DNA of 64,000 nucleotides, taken from assembly GCF_029210365.1 (NCBI RefSeq), contig NZ_JARGES010000043.1:496001-560000 (forward strand), given 5' to 3'. The DNA comes from Mesorhizobium sp. YIM 152430. GTDB taxonomy: Bacteria; Pseudomonadota; Alphaproteobacteria; Rhizobiales; Rhizobiaceae. The notes beneath the pieces were generated by a model. It was not told the DNA's origin and did no database searches. It saw only the letters and a list, made by a program, of their open reading frames with translations. The stretch's first letter is position 1, and the number at the start of each line of letters is the position of its first letter. The translations under genes and the position numbers were made by a program. Shown here in pieces: positions 10,536 to 19,589 of this stretch.

Positions 10536-10616
10536 CACGTCTGGCCCACAGTTGCGCGGTTGGCAGGTCGAGCCTGCCGCGGTTAGTTTTGCCGAACCGC
10601 AAGCCGAGGATCGTTC

Positions 10617-11648
10617 ATGAAAACCGTCTTCTCCCCACGTCATGCCGGCCATTCCGGCAATCTCGAATTGATCGACGGCGCAATCGTGCCGGCTTTCGAG
10701 ATGCCGTCGCGCGCCGAATTCATCAGGGCGCGGATCGAAGAGGTCGGCCTGGGTTCGATATCCGAGCCGGATGCGCAAGATCTGGAGACGGCAAAGAAGG
10801 TTCACAGTCCGGCCTTCATCGATTTTCTGCCGCAGGTCTATCCCGAATGGGAAAAGACCGGCCGCGCCGGCACCGCGATCCCCTTCACATGGCCGACGCG
10901 CGGCCTGCGCGGCGATGTCGAGCCGAAGAAGATCGATGCGCGCCTTGGCTTCTATTCCTTCGACGGCGGCGCGACCTTCGTCAAAGGCACCTGGGATGCG
11001 GTCAAGTCTTCGCACGACACGGCGCTGACGGCGGCTGGTTTGGTTCAGGCGGGCGAGCGCGCCGCCTTCGCGCTCTGCCGTCCGCCCGGCCATCATGCCG
11101 GGTCGAACTTCATGGGCGGCTACTGCTTCATCAACAACGCCGCCGTCGCCGCTCAACGGTTTCTCGACAATGGCGCCAGCCGCGTCGCCATCCTCGACGT
11201 CGATTACCACCACGGCAATGGCACGCAGGAAATCTTCTATGCCCGCGCCGACGTGCAGGTCATCAACCTCCATGCCGATCCGCTGGTCGAATATCCCTTC
11301 TTCCTCGGCCATGCCGACGAGACGGGCGCGGGTGCTGGCGCAGGTTTCAACCACAATTTCCCGATGCCCTTCGGCACGACCTACGATGAGTGGGCCGAGG
11401 CGCTGGAAGAAGCTTGTCGCCGGCTCGCGGCCTATGCGCCGGATGTCGTCATCGTGTCCCTCGGCGTCGACACGTTCGAGAAGGACCCGATCTCGAAATT
11501 CAGGCTGACGACGGGCGACTATCCGAAGATCGGCCGCCGCCTCGCGGCTCTCGGCCTGCCGACGCTCTTTGTGATGGAAGGCGGCTACGCCGTCGCAGAA
11601 ATCGCCGTCAACGCGGTCGGCGTTCTGCAGGGTTTCGAGGACGGCTAA
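10617..11648 (+). CDS. aphA: Acetylpolyamine amidohydrolase (histone-deacetylase superfamily)
   Basis: The 343-residue cytoplasmic zinc hydrolase removes acetyl groups from acetylated polyamines and related acetyl-amines. It resembles the Mycoplana acetylpolyamine amidohydrolase along its length: charge-relay and active-site segment CRPPGHHAG (about residues 154-162), [15 protein letters not shown], zinc-ligand segment [13 protein letters not shown], a second ligand in [13 protein letters not shown], and catalytic Tyr in VMEGGYAV. A long insertion at about residues 75-120 matches the loop that restricts this subgroup to small polyamine substrates. GAGGATC stands seven bases before the ATG. 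It overlaps the convergent COG0523 gene by four bases. No other polyamine genes are adjacent. Confidence 0.88.
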   Translation: MKTVFSPRHAGHSGNLELIDGAIVPAFEMPSRAEFIRARIEEVGLGSISEPDAQDLETAKKVHSPAFIDFLPQVYPEWEKTGRAGTAIPFTWPTRGLRGDVEPKKIDARLGFYSFDGGATFVKGTWDAVKSSHDTALTAAGLVQAGERAAFALCRPPGHHAGSNFMGGYCFINNAAVAAQRFLDNGASRVAILDVDYHHGNGTQEIFYARADVQVINLHADPLVEYPFFLGHADETGAGAGAGFNHNFPMPFGTTYDEWAEALEEACRRLAAYAPDVVIVSLGVDTFEKDPISKFRLTTGDYPKIGRRLAALGLPTLFVMEGGYAVAEIAVNAVGVLQGFEDG

Positions 11649-12868
11649 GCTGCCGGCCGCGTCCAGCTCGGGAACGGATCGGGCAACCCCTTCCACAGGT
11701 CTGGCATGAAGATCGGCGCGTCGACGAGGCAGGCATCGAGTTCCGCCTTGATGCGCACCTCGTTCATCGGATGGGTGCCGATGAACACGATCTCCTGCCG
11801 CCGGTCGCCCCAGACGGGGTCGAGATAGTTCGCCATGGCGGCGTGCCAGTCGGGATCGTTCGGCCAGCGCGCCTTGGGCACCGCCGCCCACCACCAGCCC
11901 CGCTTTTGCGTGCGCACCAGCGCGCCGGCCTGGCTGATCTCGCCTACGAAATCGGGCCGCGTCGCCAGCCAGAAGAATCCTTTGGCGCGGATCACGCCCG
12001 GCCATTCACGATTGACGAATTCCTTCAGTTTCGCCGGCTGGAACGGCCGCCGTGCGCGATAAACGAAGGAGCGCACGCCATATTCCTCGGTCTCGGGCAC
12101 ATGGTCGGCAAAGCCGTTCAGTTCCTTGAACCACAGCGGATGCGTCTCGGCCTTGGCGAAGTCGAAGCGGCCGGTGTCGAGAACATCGCCGAGGCCGACG
12201 CGCGCGAAATCCGTTTCGATCACATGGGCATCGGGGTTCAGCGCGCGGATGATGCTGCGTGCCATGTCCAGTTCACCCGCTCTGGCGCTGCCGATCTTGT
12301 TGAGGACGATCGTGTCGGCGAATTCGATCTGCTCGACGAGCAGGTCGACCAGCGTGCGATCGTCGCCCGCGCCGGCCGTCTCGCCACGGTCGCGCAGGAA
12401 ATCGGAGGACGAATAATCCTTCAGGAGATTGGCTGCGTCGACCACGGTCACCATCGTGTCGAGCCGCGCGATGTCTGAGAGGCTTTCCCCTGCCTCGTCG
12501 CGGAACTCGAAAGTCGCGGCCACGGGCAGCGGTTCTGAAACCCCGGTCGATTCGATCAGAAGATTGTCGAATCGGCCCTCGGCTGCAAGCCGCCGCACTT
12601 CGGCCAGGAGATCGTCGCGCAAGGTGCAGCAGATGCAGCCATTGGTCATCTCGACCAGCTTTTCGTCCGTGCGCGACAGATTTGCGCCGCCGTCGCGCAC
12701 CAGGGCGGCATCGATGTTCACCTCGCTCATGTCGTTGACGATGACGGCGACGCGCCGACCCTCGCGATTGTTGAGGACGTGATTCAGAAGCGTCGTCTTG
12801 CCGGCGCCGAGAAAGCCGGAAAGCACGGTGACGGGCAGGCGGTGATCGTGGGCCAAGGCGGGCTCCAT
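11645..12868 (-). CDS. COG0523 (CobW/YeiR/ZigA-like) GTPase, probable zinc metallochaperone
   Basis: This is a G3E-family GTPase of about 407 residues. It has P-loop GFLGAGKTT, the metal-binding CICC motif inside [12 protein letters not shown], a Walker-B-like [11 protein letters not shown] segment, NKIG for guanine recognition, and a C-terminal CobW_C domain. COG0523 members next to znu genes are zinc-responsive chaperones that help zinc enzymes under starvation. I place the start at the second Met (12868). The first possible Met (12883) lies at the edge of a Zur-type palindrome, and neither Met has a clear ribosome site. The gene lies just downstream of znuA on the same strand but behind znuA's terminator, so it has its own zinc-controlled promoter (inference). 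Confidence 0.88.
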   Translation of the reverse strand: MEPALAHDHRLPVTVLSGFLGAGKTTLLNHVLNNREGRRVAVIVNDMSEVNIDAALVRDGGANLSRTDEKLVEMTNGCICCTLRDDLLAEVRRLAAEGRFDNLLIESTGVSEPLPVAATFEFRDEAGESLSDIARLDTMVTVVDAANLLKDYSSSDFLRDRGETAGAGDDRTLVDLLVEQIEFADTIVLNKIGSARAGELDMARSIIRALNPDAHVIETDFARVGLGDVLDTGRFDFAKAETHPLWFKELNGFADHVPETEEYGVRSFVYRARRPFQPAKLKEFVNREWPGVIRAKGFFWLATRPDFVGEISQAGALVRTQKRGWWWAAVPKARWPNDPDWHAAMANYLDPVWGDRRQEIVFIGTHPMNEVRIKAELDACLVDAPIFMPDLWKGLPDPFPSWTRPAA

Positions 12869-12883
12869 GTTATAGTGTAACAT
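12867..12883. promoter_or_regulatory. Probable Zur box at the COG0523 gene start
   Basis: ATGTTATAGTGTAACAT is an imperfect palindrome with perfect six-base arms (ATGTTA/TAACAT). Its core GTTATAGTGTAAC matches two further sites in the znuA-znuC promoter region, and zur itself is encoded 3 kb away. Confidence 0.8.
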
Positions 12884-12891
12884 CGAAGGGC

Positions 12892-12924
12892 AAAGAGAAG
12901 GGGGCGGGCCAGCGGTCCGCCCCC
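12892..12924 (-). terminator. Intrinsic terminator after znuA
   Basis: On the minus strand GGGGGCGG and CCGCCCCC form an eight-pair stem followed by TTCTCTTT. It lies between the znuA stop and the COG0523 promoter, separating the two zinc-regulated transcripts. Confidence 0.65.
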
Positions 12925-12944
12925 ACTCGTAGAGACGGACAGGC

Positions 12945-14099
12945 TCAGCTTTCGCTGAGACAGGTCGTCAGGGAGGTCGTGAGATTGCCGATCAGCTCGA
13001 AATAGAGTTCCGCTCCTTCTTCCAGATCGGCACCCAGCGGATCGAGCACGCCGGCTTTCGCCTCGGTTCCTTCGGTGATGACGGAGACCAGCCGCGGCTC
13101 GAACTGCGGTTCGGAGAAGACGCAGGCCGCGCCGAGTTCGCGCACCCGCTCCTGGATGTCCGTGAGGCGCTGCGCGCCGGGCATGACTTCCGGGCTCACG
13201 GTGATCGATCCGGCAGCCTCGATCCCAAATCGATTTTCGTAGTACTGGTAGGCGTCGTGAAAGACGATGAAACCGCGATTGTCGACATTGTCTATTGCCG
13301 CCTGCGTCTCGGTCAGAAGAACGTCCAGCCGTTCCGTCGTCGCGGCCGCATTGGCGGCGTAGGTCTGCGCGTTATCCGGATCGGCCGCACTCAGGGCCGC
13401 CTCGATCTCGCGCACCATGACCTTGGCGTTTTCCGGGTCGAGCCAGAAATGCATGTCGTAGGCGCCATGTGCATGGCCGGCCTCGGCCTCATGTGCGTGG
13501 TCGTGCGCGCCGCCGGCATCGGCCTCGTCTTCATGGGCGTGCTCATGCGAATGAGCAGCCTCGGCCGCCTCGGCCTCGTCGTCTTCATGCTCATGAGCGT
13601 GGTCGCTTTCGGCGGCCGCCTCTTCGTGCTCGTGGGCATGATCATGTGCGTCGTCGGCGTCGTGCGATGCCGATTCATGAGCAGGATCGTGTTCGCCTTC
13701 GGCTTCCGCCTCATGGTCGTGCTCGTGGCTCTCGAACGGACCGCCCTCGCGATAGGCAAGCCGCGTCAATCCGTCCGCCTCGCCGAGTTCGACGACTGTC
13801 GCATTGCCGGCCAGCGTGTCGAGCGGGCCGTCGAGGAACATTTCCAGATCGTGACCGACCCAGAAGATCAACGAGGCGCTTTCCAGCATCTGCGCTTCGG
13901 AGGGACGCATCGAATAGGTGTGCGGCGAACCCGCGCCGGAGACGAGCAGCGACGGCGCGCCGACATCGCCCATCACGGCGGCCACCAGCGAATGGACGGG
14001 CTTGATCGAGGCGACCACGCCGTCGAGCGCCACCGCCGGTGCCGCCGAAACGATCGTCAAGGCGGTCCCGGCAAAAAGGGCTGTGCGAAATCTCTTCAT
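12945..14099 (-). CDS. znuA: Zinc ABC transporter, periplasmic zinc-binding protein
   Basis: The 384-residue protein has a signal peptide (residues 1-24, cleavage after AVA-L). It is a cluster A-I metal-binding protein: [18 protein letters not shown] near the start, [16 protein letters not shown] with the first zinc His, [10 protein letters not shown] with the second, and [17 protein letters not shown] with the third. Between roughly residues 120 and 215 is an exceptionally long loop built almost entirely of His, Asp, Glu and Ala, far longer than the usual ZnuA loop. It captures zinc in the periplasm and hands it to ZnuBC. It is transcribed divergently from znuCB-zur from a region with two Zur-type boxes. 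Confidence 0.95.
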   Translation of the reverse strand: MKRFRTALFAGTALTIVSAAPAVALDGVVASIKPVHSLVAAVMGDVGAPSLLVSGAGSPHTYSMRPSEAQMLESASLIFWVGHDLEMFLDGPLDTLAGNATVVELGEADGLTRLAYREGGPFESHEHDHEAEAEGEHDPAHESASHDADDAHDHAHEHEEAAAESDHAHEHEDDEAEAAEAAHSHEHAHEDEADAGGAHDHAHEAEAGHAHGAYDMHFWLDPENAKVMVREIEAALSAADPDNAQTYAANAAATTERLDVLLTETQAAIDNVDNRGFIVFHDAYQYYENRFGIEAAGSITVSPEVMPGAQRLTDIQERVRELGAACVFSEPQFEPRLVSVITEGTEAKAGVLDPLGADLEEGAELYFELIGNLTTSLTTCLSES

Positions 14100-14119
14100 G
14101 CGGGATGCTCCTCATGGCT

Positions 14120-14132
14120 GTTATGGTATTAC
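14120..14132. promoter_or_regulatory. Probable Zur box 1 in the znuA/znuC divergent promoter
   Basis: GTTATGGTATTAC matches the site at the COG0523 gene in spacing and arms. It lies 20 bases upstream of the znuA start codon, so bound Zur would mainly block znuA. Confidence 0.75.
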
Positions 14133-14141
14133 ATTCGTTGC

Positions 14142-14154
14142 GTAACGCTATAAC
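14142..14154. promoter_or_regulatory. Probable Zur box 2 in the znuA/znuC divergent promoter
   Basis: GTAACGCTATAAC, read on the other strand, is GTTATAGCGTTAC, differing at two positions from the COG0523 box. Its centre lies 22 bases from the centre of box 1. It is the nearer box to znuC, about 57 bases before its start codon. Confidence 0.75.
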
Positions 14155-14210
14155 GTCGGATATAGCGGGCTGGCAACCCGTTCCGGACGAAAAACGCTAA
14201 AGACACGCGA

Positions 14211-15068
14211 ATGCTGAAGACGATCGACAAGACGGGCGATCCCCTGGTGCGGATGACCGGCGCAGGCGTCCATCGCGCGGGCCGCTGGCTGGTGCGTGGC
14301 GTGGACATGGAAATTCGCCCCGGCGAGATCGTCACGCTCATCGGCCCGAACGGCTCGGGCAAGAGCACCACGGCCAAGACCGCGATCGGCATCCTGAAGC
14401 CGCAGGAAGGCGCGGTCGCGCGCAAGCCCGGCCTCAAGGTCGGCTATGTGCCGCAGCGGCTTGCCATCGACTGGACGCTGCCCCTGACGGTCGAGCGCCT
14501 GATGAAGCTCACCGGCACGCCTTCCGCGATGCAGGTCGCCGAAGCGCTGGAGGCGACCGGCGTCGCCCATCTTGCCAAAGCCGAGGTGCAGACGCTCTCC
14601 GGCGGCGAGTTCCAGCGCACGCTTCTCGCCCGCGCCATGGTGCGCAATCCCGACCTTCTGGTGCTCGACGAGCCCGTTCAGGGCGTCGACTTTTCCGGCG
14701 AGGTCGCGCTTTACGAACTCATCCGCCGCATTCGCGACCGCACGGGATGCGGCATCCTCCTGATTTCGCACGACCTGCATGTCGTCATGGCCGATACCGA
14801 TACGGTCATCTGTCTCAACGGTCATGTCTGCTGTCGCGGCACGCCGCAAAATGTCGTGGCGAGCCCGGAATATCTGAAGCTCTTCGGCGCGCGCGCGGCA
14901 GAGACGCTGGCGATCTATCGCCACCGCCACGACCACACCCATCTGGCGGACGGCCGCGTTCTCCATGGCGACGGCACGGTTACCGATCATTGCCATCCGG
15001 GCGATGGCCATCATGATCATGCGCACGACCATTCCCATGAACGGTCCCATGGACATCGCGATGCTTGA
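14211..15068 (+). CDS. znuC: Zinc ABC transporter, ATP-binding protein
   Basis: This 285-residue ABC ATPase powers ZnuB. Walker A is GPNGSGKST (about residues 45-53), the Q-loop lies in VGYVPQRLAID, the signature is LSGGEFQR, Walker B is LLVLDEPVQGVD, and the switch His is in LLISHDLHVV. The last ~45 residues form a His-rich tail (HRHRHDHTHLADGR and GDGHHDHAHDHSHERSHGH), as in ZnuC proteins that sense or buffer zinc in the cytoplasm. It is the first gene of znuC-znuB-zur, and its end overlaps znuB. Confidence 0.95.
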   Translation: MLKTIDKTGDPLVRMTGAGVHRAGRWLVRGVDMEIRPGEIVTLIGPNGSGKSTTAKTAIGILKPQEGAVARKPGLKVGYVPQRLAIDWTLPLTVERLMKLTGTPSAMQVAEALEATGVAHLAKAEVQTLSGGEFQRTLLARAMVRNPDLLVLDEPVQGVDFSGEVALYELIRRIRDRTGCGILLISHDLHVVMADTDTVICLNGHVCCRGTPQNVVASPEYLKLFGARAAETLAIYRHRHDHTHLADGRVLHGDGTVTDHCHPGDGHHDHAHDHSHERSHGHRDA

Positions 15069-15867
15069 CGGTTTTTTCACCCGTGCCCTCATCGCCGGCA
15101 TCGGCCTTGCGCTGACCGTCGGCCCGCTCGGCTGCTTCATCGTCTGGCGGCGCATGGCCTATTTCGGCGACACGATGGCCCATTCGGCCCTGCTCGGAGT
15201 CGCGCTCGCCTTTTTGTTCCAGATCAATCTGATGGCGGGCGTCTTCCTCGTCGCATCGCTGGTCTCCATCGCGCTTTTGCTGCTGCAAAGGCGCGGCGCG
15301 CTATCGACCGACGCGCTGCTCGGCATCCTGTCGCATTCGACGCTGGCGCTCGGACTGGTGATGGTCGCCTTCATGAGCTGGGTCCGCGTCGACTTGATGG
15401 GCTTTCTCTTCGGCGACATTCTGGCCGTCTCGCGGACCGACATCGCCTTCGTCTATGGCGGCGGTGCGATCATTCTCGGGCTGATGGCCTGGCTGTGGAA
15501 GCCGCTTCTGGCGGCGACGGTGAATGAGGAACTGGCCGAAGCCGAGGGCATGGCGCCCGAACGCTCGCGCTTCGTCTTCATGCTCCTGATGGCGCTCGTC
15601 ATTGCGATCGCGATGAAGATCGTCGGCATCCTGCTGATCACCTCGTTGCTGATCATCCCGGCCGCGACCGCACGGCGCTTTTCCTCGACGCCGGAGCGCA
15701 TGGCCCTGTTCGCCTCGCTGATCGGCGTCGTCGCGGTCGTCGGCGGTCTCTACGGTTCGCTGCATTTCGACACGCCGTCCGGTCCCTCGATCGTCGTTGC
15801 CGCGCTTGTGCTGTTTCTGCTCAGCCTGTTGTCCTTCAACCGTCACCCGGCAGGAGTCCTGCGATGA
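15061..15867 (+). CDS. znuB: Zinc ABC transporter, membrane permease
   Basis: The 268-residue inner-membrane permease has about eight hydrophobic segments. Landmarks are VGPLGCFIVWRRMAYFGDTM and AHSALLGVALAF near the start, then the ABC-3 segment IVGILLITSLLIIPAATARR in the second half. It forms the zinc channel energised by ZnuC. The ATG at 15061 overlaps the znuC 3' end by eight bases; in-frame ATGs at 15037 and 15049 are possible, but the family starts MLDxFF. It overlaps zur by four bases. Confidence 0.93.
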   Translation: MLDGFFTRALIAGIGLALTVGPLGCFIVWRRMAYFGDTMAHSALLGVALAFLFQINLMAGVFLVASLVSIALLLLQRRGALSTDALLGILSHSTLALGLVMVAFMSWVRVDLMGFLFGDILAVSRTDIAFVYGGGAIILGLMAWLWKPLLAATVNEELAEAEGMAPERSRFVFMLLMALVIAIAMKIVGILLITSLLIIPAATARRFSSTPERMALFASLIGVVAVVGGLYGSLHFDTPSGPSIVVAALVLFLLSLLSFNRHPAGVLR

Positions 15868-16262
15868 GTGCGCAACACGATCTGACCAAGAACCAGGAAA
15901 TGGTGCTGGGCGCGCTGTCGGCGGCCGACGGGCCGCTGTCGGCCTATACGATCCTCGACCGGCTGCGGGATCGGGGTTTCCGTGCGCCCCTGCAAGTCTA
16001 TAGGGCGCTGGACAAATTGCTCGATTACGGGCTGATTCACCGGCTGGAATCGATCAATTCCTTCGTCGCTTGCGCCCATCCGCAGTGCCACGGCCATGGC
16101 AGCATCGCCTTTGCGATCTGCGAGAAATGCGGACAGGTCGAGGAGTTTTCCGACGCCATGGTCCAGCAGCACCTGTCCGAGCGGTCGCGCGAACGCGGCT
16201 TCAAGCCGTCCAAGACGGTGATCGAGATCCGCGGCACCTGCGCCGCCTGTCTGGCGGCTTGA
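15864..16262 (+). CDS. zur: Zinc uptake regulator Zur (Fur family)
   Basis: The 132-residue Fur-family repressor has an N-terminal winged helix (about residues 1-75, including SAYTILDRLRDRGFRAPLQV and YRALDKLLDYGLIHR) and a C-terminal metal and dimer domain. The structural zinc site is visible as CEKCG and CAACL, and the regulatory site includes HPQCHGHG. With zinc it represses zinc uptake genes. It is the last gene of znuC-znuB-zur, overlapping znuB as ATGA, so the regulator is made with the genes it controls. The likely targets are the three GTTAT-N3-type palindromes at znuA/znuC and the COG0523 gene. Confidence 0.92.
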   Translation: MSAQHDLTKNQEMVLGALSAADGPLSAYTILDRLRDRGFRAPLQVYRALDKLLDYGLIHRLESINSFVACAHPQCHGHGSIAFAICEKCGQVEEFSDAMVQQHLSERSRERGFKPSKTVIEIRGTCAACLAA

Positions 16263-16279
16263 TCCGTCAGAAGGCGTCA

Positions 16280-16324
16280 TCCCGGAAGGCCGCATTGAGC
16301 GAAGCGAAAAGCGGCTATCCGGGA
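16280..16324. repeat. Hairpin repeat between convergent zur and mur genes
   Basis: TCCCGGA..GCCGC pairs with GCGGC..TCCGGGA around a 17-base loop, and no T run follows. It lies between two convergent genes, where it may act as a weak bidirectional transcript end. The arms resemble dispersed palindromic repeats of rhizobial genomes (from memory). Confidence 0.6.
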
Positions 16325-16348
16325 CTCATTCCGTGCCGCCGAAGATTG

Positions 16349-16798
16349 CTATCCGCCCCGCGAAGTCTTCTTCGCCCGCCGCTTTCGCCCGTAAAGCTCC
16401 AGTCGGTGATGCACGATCTCATAGCCGAGTTCGCGCGCGATCTCCTGCTGCAATTCCTCGATCCTTTCCGAATGGAACTCGATCACGTCGCCCGTGTCGA
16501 GGTCGATCAGATGGTCGTGATGCTCCACCCCCGCCGGCTCGAACCGTGACGGACCGCCTTCGAACGCATGGCGGTGGATCGCGCCGACGCCCTCCAGCAG
16601 TTTCATCGTCCGGTAGACGGTCGACAGCGAAACCCCCGAATCGATTCCGACCGCGCGCTTGAAGATCTCCAGCGCGTCCGGGTGGTCGCCCGCATCGGCC
16701 AGGATCGACAGGATCACCTTGCGCGGCCGCGTGATCCGCACGCCCGCCTTGCGCAACTCGCCTTCGTAGTCGGGTCGGATCGGCAGCGTCTCGTTCAT
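16349..16798 (-). CDS. mur: Fur-family regulator, probable manganese-responsive Mur
   Basis: The 149-residue Fur-family protein has winged-helix part [19 protein letters not shown] and [20 protein letters not shown], then [20 protein letters not shown], the His-rich metal site typical of Fur/Mur. It lacks the CxxC pairs of Zur. In Rhizobiales the Fur orthologue divergent from sitABCD acts as a manganese regulator (Mur), which fits the position here: the 147-base gap to sitA contains a TTGCAAA palindrome. An in-frame reading continues far upstream but is antisense to sitA; ATG at 16798 is the family start. Confidence 0.88.
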   Translation of the reverse strand: MNETLPIRPDYEGELRKAGVRITRPRKVILSILADAGDHPDALEIFKRAVGIDSGVSLSTVYRTMKLLEGVGAIHRHAFEGGPSRFEPAGVEHHDHLIDLDTGDVIEFHSERIEELQQEIARELGYEIVHHRLELYGRKRRAKKTSRGG

Positions 16799-16863
16799 GC
16801 CCCTGATTATGCGGCAGTTGGGAATGCGATGCAAAGACCGCGTTTCGCAACTGACATGTTTAG

Positions 16864-16880
16864 TTGCAAACGATTTGCAA
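16864..16880. promoter_or_regulatory. Probable Mur/Fur operator in the mur-sitA promoter region
   Basis: TTGCAAACGATTTGCAA is a perfect inverted repeat with seven-base arms and a CGA centre, overlapped on its right by GCAATTGC. It lies midway between the divergent mur and sitA starts. TGCAAA-type palindromes are the Mur-responsive elements described for rhizobial sitA (recalled, not checked). Confidence 0.72.
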
Positions 16881-16945
16881 TTGCATTGACGTCCGTTTCG
16901 CGTGACGCTACGTATGTCGCGATGCAAACTGACCGGAGCCCTTCC

Positions 16946-17836
16946 ATGACCATCCTGTGCCGCCTCATCCTTGCCGTGGCGTTCATCGCCGCTACGGCAC
17001 CTGCATACGCTCAGGATGACCGGTTCAAGGTCGTGACGACCTTCACCGTCATCGCCGACATGGCGCGCAACGTCGCCGGCGATGCCGCGGTGGTGGAATC
17101 GATCACCCGTCCCGGTGCGGAAATCCATGAATACCAGCCGACCCCGCGCGATCTCGTCCGCGCGCAGGACGCCGACCTGATCTTGTGGAACGGGCTCAAC
17201 CTCGAACTCTGGTTCGAGCGCTTTTTCGCCAACCTGTCCGACGTGCCGAGCGTCGTGGTGACGGAGGGCATCGAGCCGATGGGCATTGGCGGCGGTCCCT
17301 ATGAGGGCCAGCCGAACCCCCATGCCTGGATGTCGCACAGCGACGCCCTGATCTATATCGACAACATCGCCGCCGCCTTTGCCGCGCATGATCCCGACAA
17401 TGCCGCGACCTATCGCGCCAACGCGGACGCATACAAGGTGAAGATCGAGGCGATGGTCGCGCCGATGCGTGAGGCGCTCGGCGAAATTCCAGATGAACGC
17501 CGCTGGCTCGTCACCAGCGAGGGCGCGTTTTCCTATCTCGCCCGCGATCTCGGCCTGAAGGAACTTTATCTCTGGCCGATCAACGCCGACGCCCAGGGCA
17601 CGCCGCAGCAGATCCGCCGCGTCATTGACGCGATGCGCGAAAATTCCATTCCCGCGATCTTCTCCGAAAGCACGGTTTCGTCCGCCCCGGCCGAACAGGT
17701 CGCCCGCGAGACCGGCGCGGCCTATGGCGGCGTCCTGTATGTCGATTCGCTTTCGGAGGAGGGCGGTCCCGTGCCGACCTATCTCGATCTTCTGCGCGTC
17801 ACCACGGAAACCATCGTCAAGGGCCTGTCGGAATGA
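16946..17836 (+). CDS. sitA: Manganese ABC transporter, periplasmic binding protein
   Basis: The 296-residue cluster A-I metal-binding protein has a signal peptide ([20 protein letters not shown], cleavage near YAQ). Metal ligands are in [14 protein letters not shown] (His), NPHAWMS (His), [15 protein letters not shown] (Glu) and FSESTVSS region (Glu/Asp). The Glu in place of a third His, and the lack of a His-rich loop, fit Mn/Fe binding rather than zinc. The ATG at 16946 has CGGAG seven bases upstream. It is the first gene of sitABCD. Confidence 0.92.
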   Translation: MTILCRLILAVAFIAATAPAYAQDDRFKVVTTFTVIADMARNVAGDAAVVESITRPGAEIHEYQPTPRDLVRAQDADLILWNGLNLELWFERFFANLSDVPSVVVTEGIEPMGIGGGPYEGQPNPHAWMSHSDALIYIDNIAAAFAAHDPDNAATYRANADAYKVKIEAMVAPMREALGEIPDERRWLVTSEGAFSYLARDLGLKELYLWPINADAQGTPQQIRRVIDAMRENSIPAIFSESTVSSAPAEQVARETGAAYGGVLYVDSLSEEGGPVPTYLDLLRVTTETIVKGLSE

Positions 17837-18732
17837 ACGTCGAAGGCCGAAAACCGATCGCCGTCCCCGCTCCCCAGGGCGGCGACGGCCTCACGATCGA
17901 AAATGTGACGGTCACCTATCGCAATGGCCAGACCGCCCTGCGCGATGCGTCCTTCGCCATTCCGCGCGGCACCATCACCGCCTTGGTCGGCGTCAACGGC
18001 TCCGGCAAGTCGACGCTGTTCAAGGCGATCATGGGCTTCGTCCCGTCGGGCTCCGGCCGCGTCACGATTCTGGGCGAACCCGCCGGCCGCGCCCTGAAGC
18101 GCAACATCGTCGCCTATGTCCCGCAGGCCGAGGAGGTCGACTGGAATTTCCCCGTCCTCGTCGAGGACGTCGTCATGATGGGCCGCTACGGCCATATGGG
18201 CTTCCTGCGCATCGCCTCTCGCGAAGACCGGCGCATGGTCGACGCGGCGCTGGCGCGCGTCGGCATGGCGTCCTATCGCAAGCGCCAGATCGGCGAACTG
18301 TCCGGCGGCCAGAAGAAGCGCGTCTTCCTCGCCCGCGCGCTGGCGCAGGAAGGCCAGGTCATCCTGCTCGACGAGCCCTTCACCGGCGTCGACGTCACCA
18401 CCGAGGAGGCGATCATCAATCTCCTCCAGGAGTTGCGTGGCGAAGGCCGCATCATGCTGGTCTCGACCCACAATCTCGGCTCTGTGCCGGAATATTGCGA
18501 CCGCGCGGTGCTGTTGAACAAGACCGTGCTCGCCGCCGGTCCGACCGAACAGGTCTTCACCCACGAGAATTTGCAAAAGGCATTCGGCGGCGTGCTGCGT
18601 CACTTCACCCTCGGCGGGTCAGACCTCCACGACGATGCCGATGCGCGCAGCGTGACCGTCCTCACCGACGACGAACGCCCCTTCGTGCTTTATGGCGACG
18701 AGGCGAAAAAGATGCGCGGGGCCGACGAATGA
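17833..18732 (+). CDS. sitB: Manganese ABC transporter, ATP-binding protein
   Basis: The 299-residue ABC ATPase has Walker [11 protein letters not shown]-loop [12 protein letters not shown], signature LSGGQKKR, Walker [13 protein letters not shown], and switch His in LVSTHNLGS. It has no His-rich tail, unlike ZnuC in the same window. It drives manganese uptake through SitCD. It overlaps sitA by four bases (ATGA) and sitC by four. Confidence 0.92.
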   Translation: MNVEGRKPIAVPAPQGGDGLTIENVTVTYRNGQTALRDASFAIPRGTITALVGVNGSGKSTLFKAIMGFVPSGSGRVTILGEPAGRALKRNIVAYVPQAEEVDWNFPVLVEDVVMMGRYGHMGFLRIASREDRRMVDAALARVGMASYRKRQIGELSGGQKKRVFLARALAQEGQVILLDEPFTGVDVTTEEAIINLLQELRGEGRIMLVSTHNLGSVPEYCDRAVLLNKTVLAAGPTEQVFTHENLQKAFGGVLRHFTLGGSDLHDDADARSVTVLTDDERPFVLYGDEAKKMRGADE

Positions 18733-19589
18733 TCCAGGCCATTGTCGAGCCCTTCACCTATGCCTACATCTTCAATGCGATGTGGGTCAGCGCGCTGGTC
18801 GGCGGCACCTGCGCGTTTCTTTCGGCCTATCTGATGCTCAAGGGCTGGTCGCTCATCGGCGACGCGCTCAGTCATGCCATCGTGCCCGGCGTCGCCGGCG
18901 CCTACATGCTCGGCCTGCCCTTCGCCGCAGGCGCGTTCCTCTCCGGCGGGCTCGCCGCCGGCGCCATGCTGTTCCTGTCGGCGCAGACCAGACTGCGCCA
19001 GGACGCGGTGATCGGGCTGATCTTCACCTCCTTCTTCGGCCTCGGCCTGTTCATGATCTCGCTCTCGCCCGCTTCGGTCTCGATCCAGACAATCGTCCTC
19101 GGCAACATCCTCGCCATCACGCCGGCCGACACGTTCCAACTCGTCCTCATTTCCGGCATCTCGCTTGCGATCCTCATCGCCAAGTGGCGCGACCTGATGG
19201 TCGTTTTCTTCGACGAGAATCACGCGCGCTCGATCGGCCTCCGGCCGAATGTCCTGAAGACCGTCTTCTTCACGCTACTTGCCGCCTCCACGGTCGCTGC
19301 GCTCCAGACGGTCGGCGCCTTCCTCGTCATCGCGATGGTGGTGACGCCGGGCGCCACCGCCTATCTCCTGACCGACCGCTTTCCGCGTCTCATCGTCATC
19401 GCCGTCGCCATCGGCTCGCTGACCAGTTTCCTCGGCGCCTATGCGAGTTTCCATCTCGACGGCGCGACGGGCGGCGTGATCGTCGTGCTCCAGATGCTCG
19501 TCTTCATTGCCGCCTTCCTGTTCGCGCCGAAACATGGCCTTGTCGCCGGTCGCCGCGCGGCGCGCCTCGAACGCGGGCGGACCCTATGA
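18729..19589 (+). CDS. sitC: Manganese ABC transporter, permease SitC
   Basis: The 286-residue ABC-3 family inner-membrane permease has about eight hydrophobic segments. The coupling segment [20 protein letters not shown] is near residue 38 and [18 protein letters not shown] in the second half. It pairs with SitD to form the channel; the two share the LKGWSLxGDAxSHAxxPG motif but are distinct genes. It starts on ATGA with sitB and overlaps sitD by four bases. Confidence 0.92.
   Translation: MIQAIVEPFTYAYIFNAMWVSALVGGTCAFLSAYLMLKGWSLIGDALSHAIVPGVAGAYMLGLPFAAGAFLSGGLAAGAMLFLSAQTRLRQDAVIGLIFTSFFGLGLFMISLSPASVSIQTIVLGNILAITPADTFQLVLISGISLAILIAKWRDLMVVFFDENHARSIGLRPNVLKTVFFTLLAASTVAALQTVGAFLVIAMVVTPGATAYLLTDRFPRLIVIAVAIGSLTSFLGAYASFHLDGATGGVIVVLQMLVFIAAFLFAPKHGLVAGRRAARLERGRTL

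Noticed and set aside
13470-13740. Short direct repeats rich in CATG/GTCGTG
   Set aside because: They encode the His/Asp/Glu loop of ZnuA in frame; coding low complexity rather than a DNA element.
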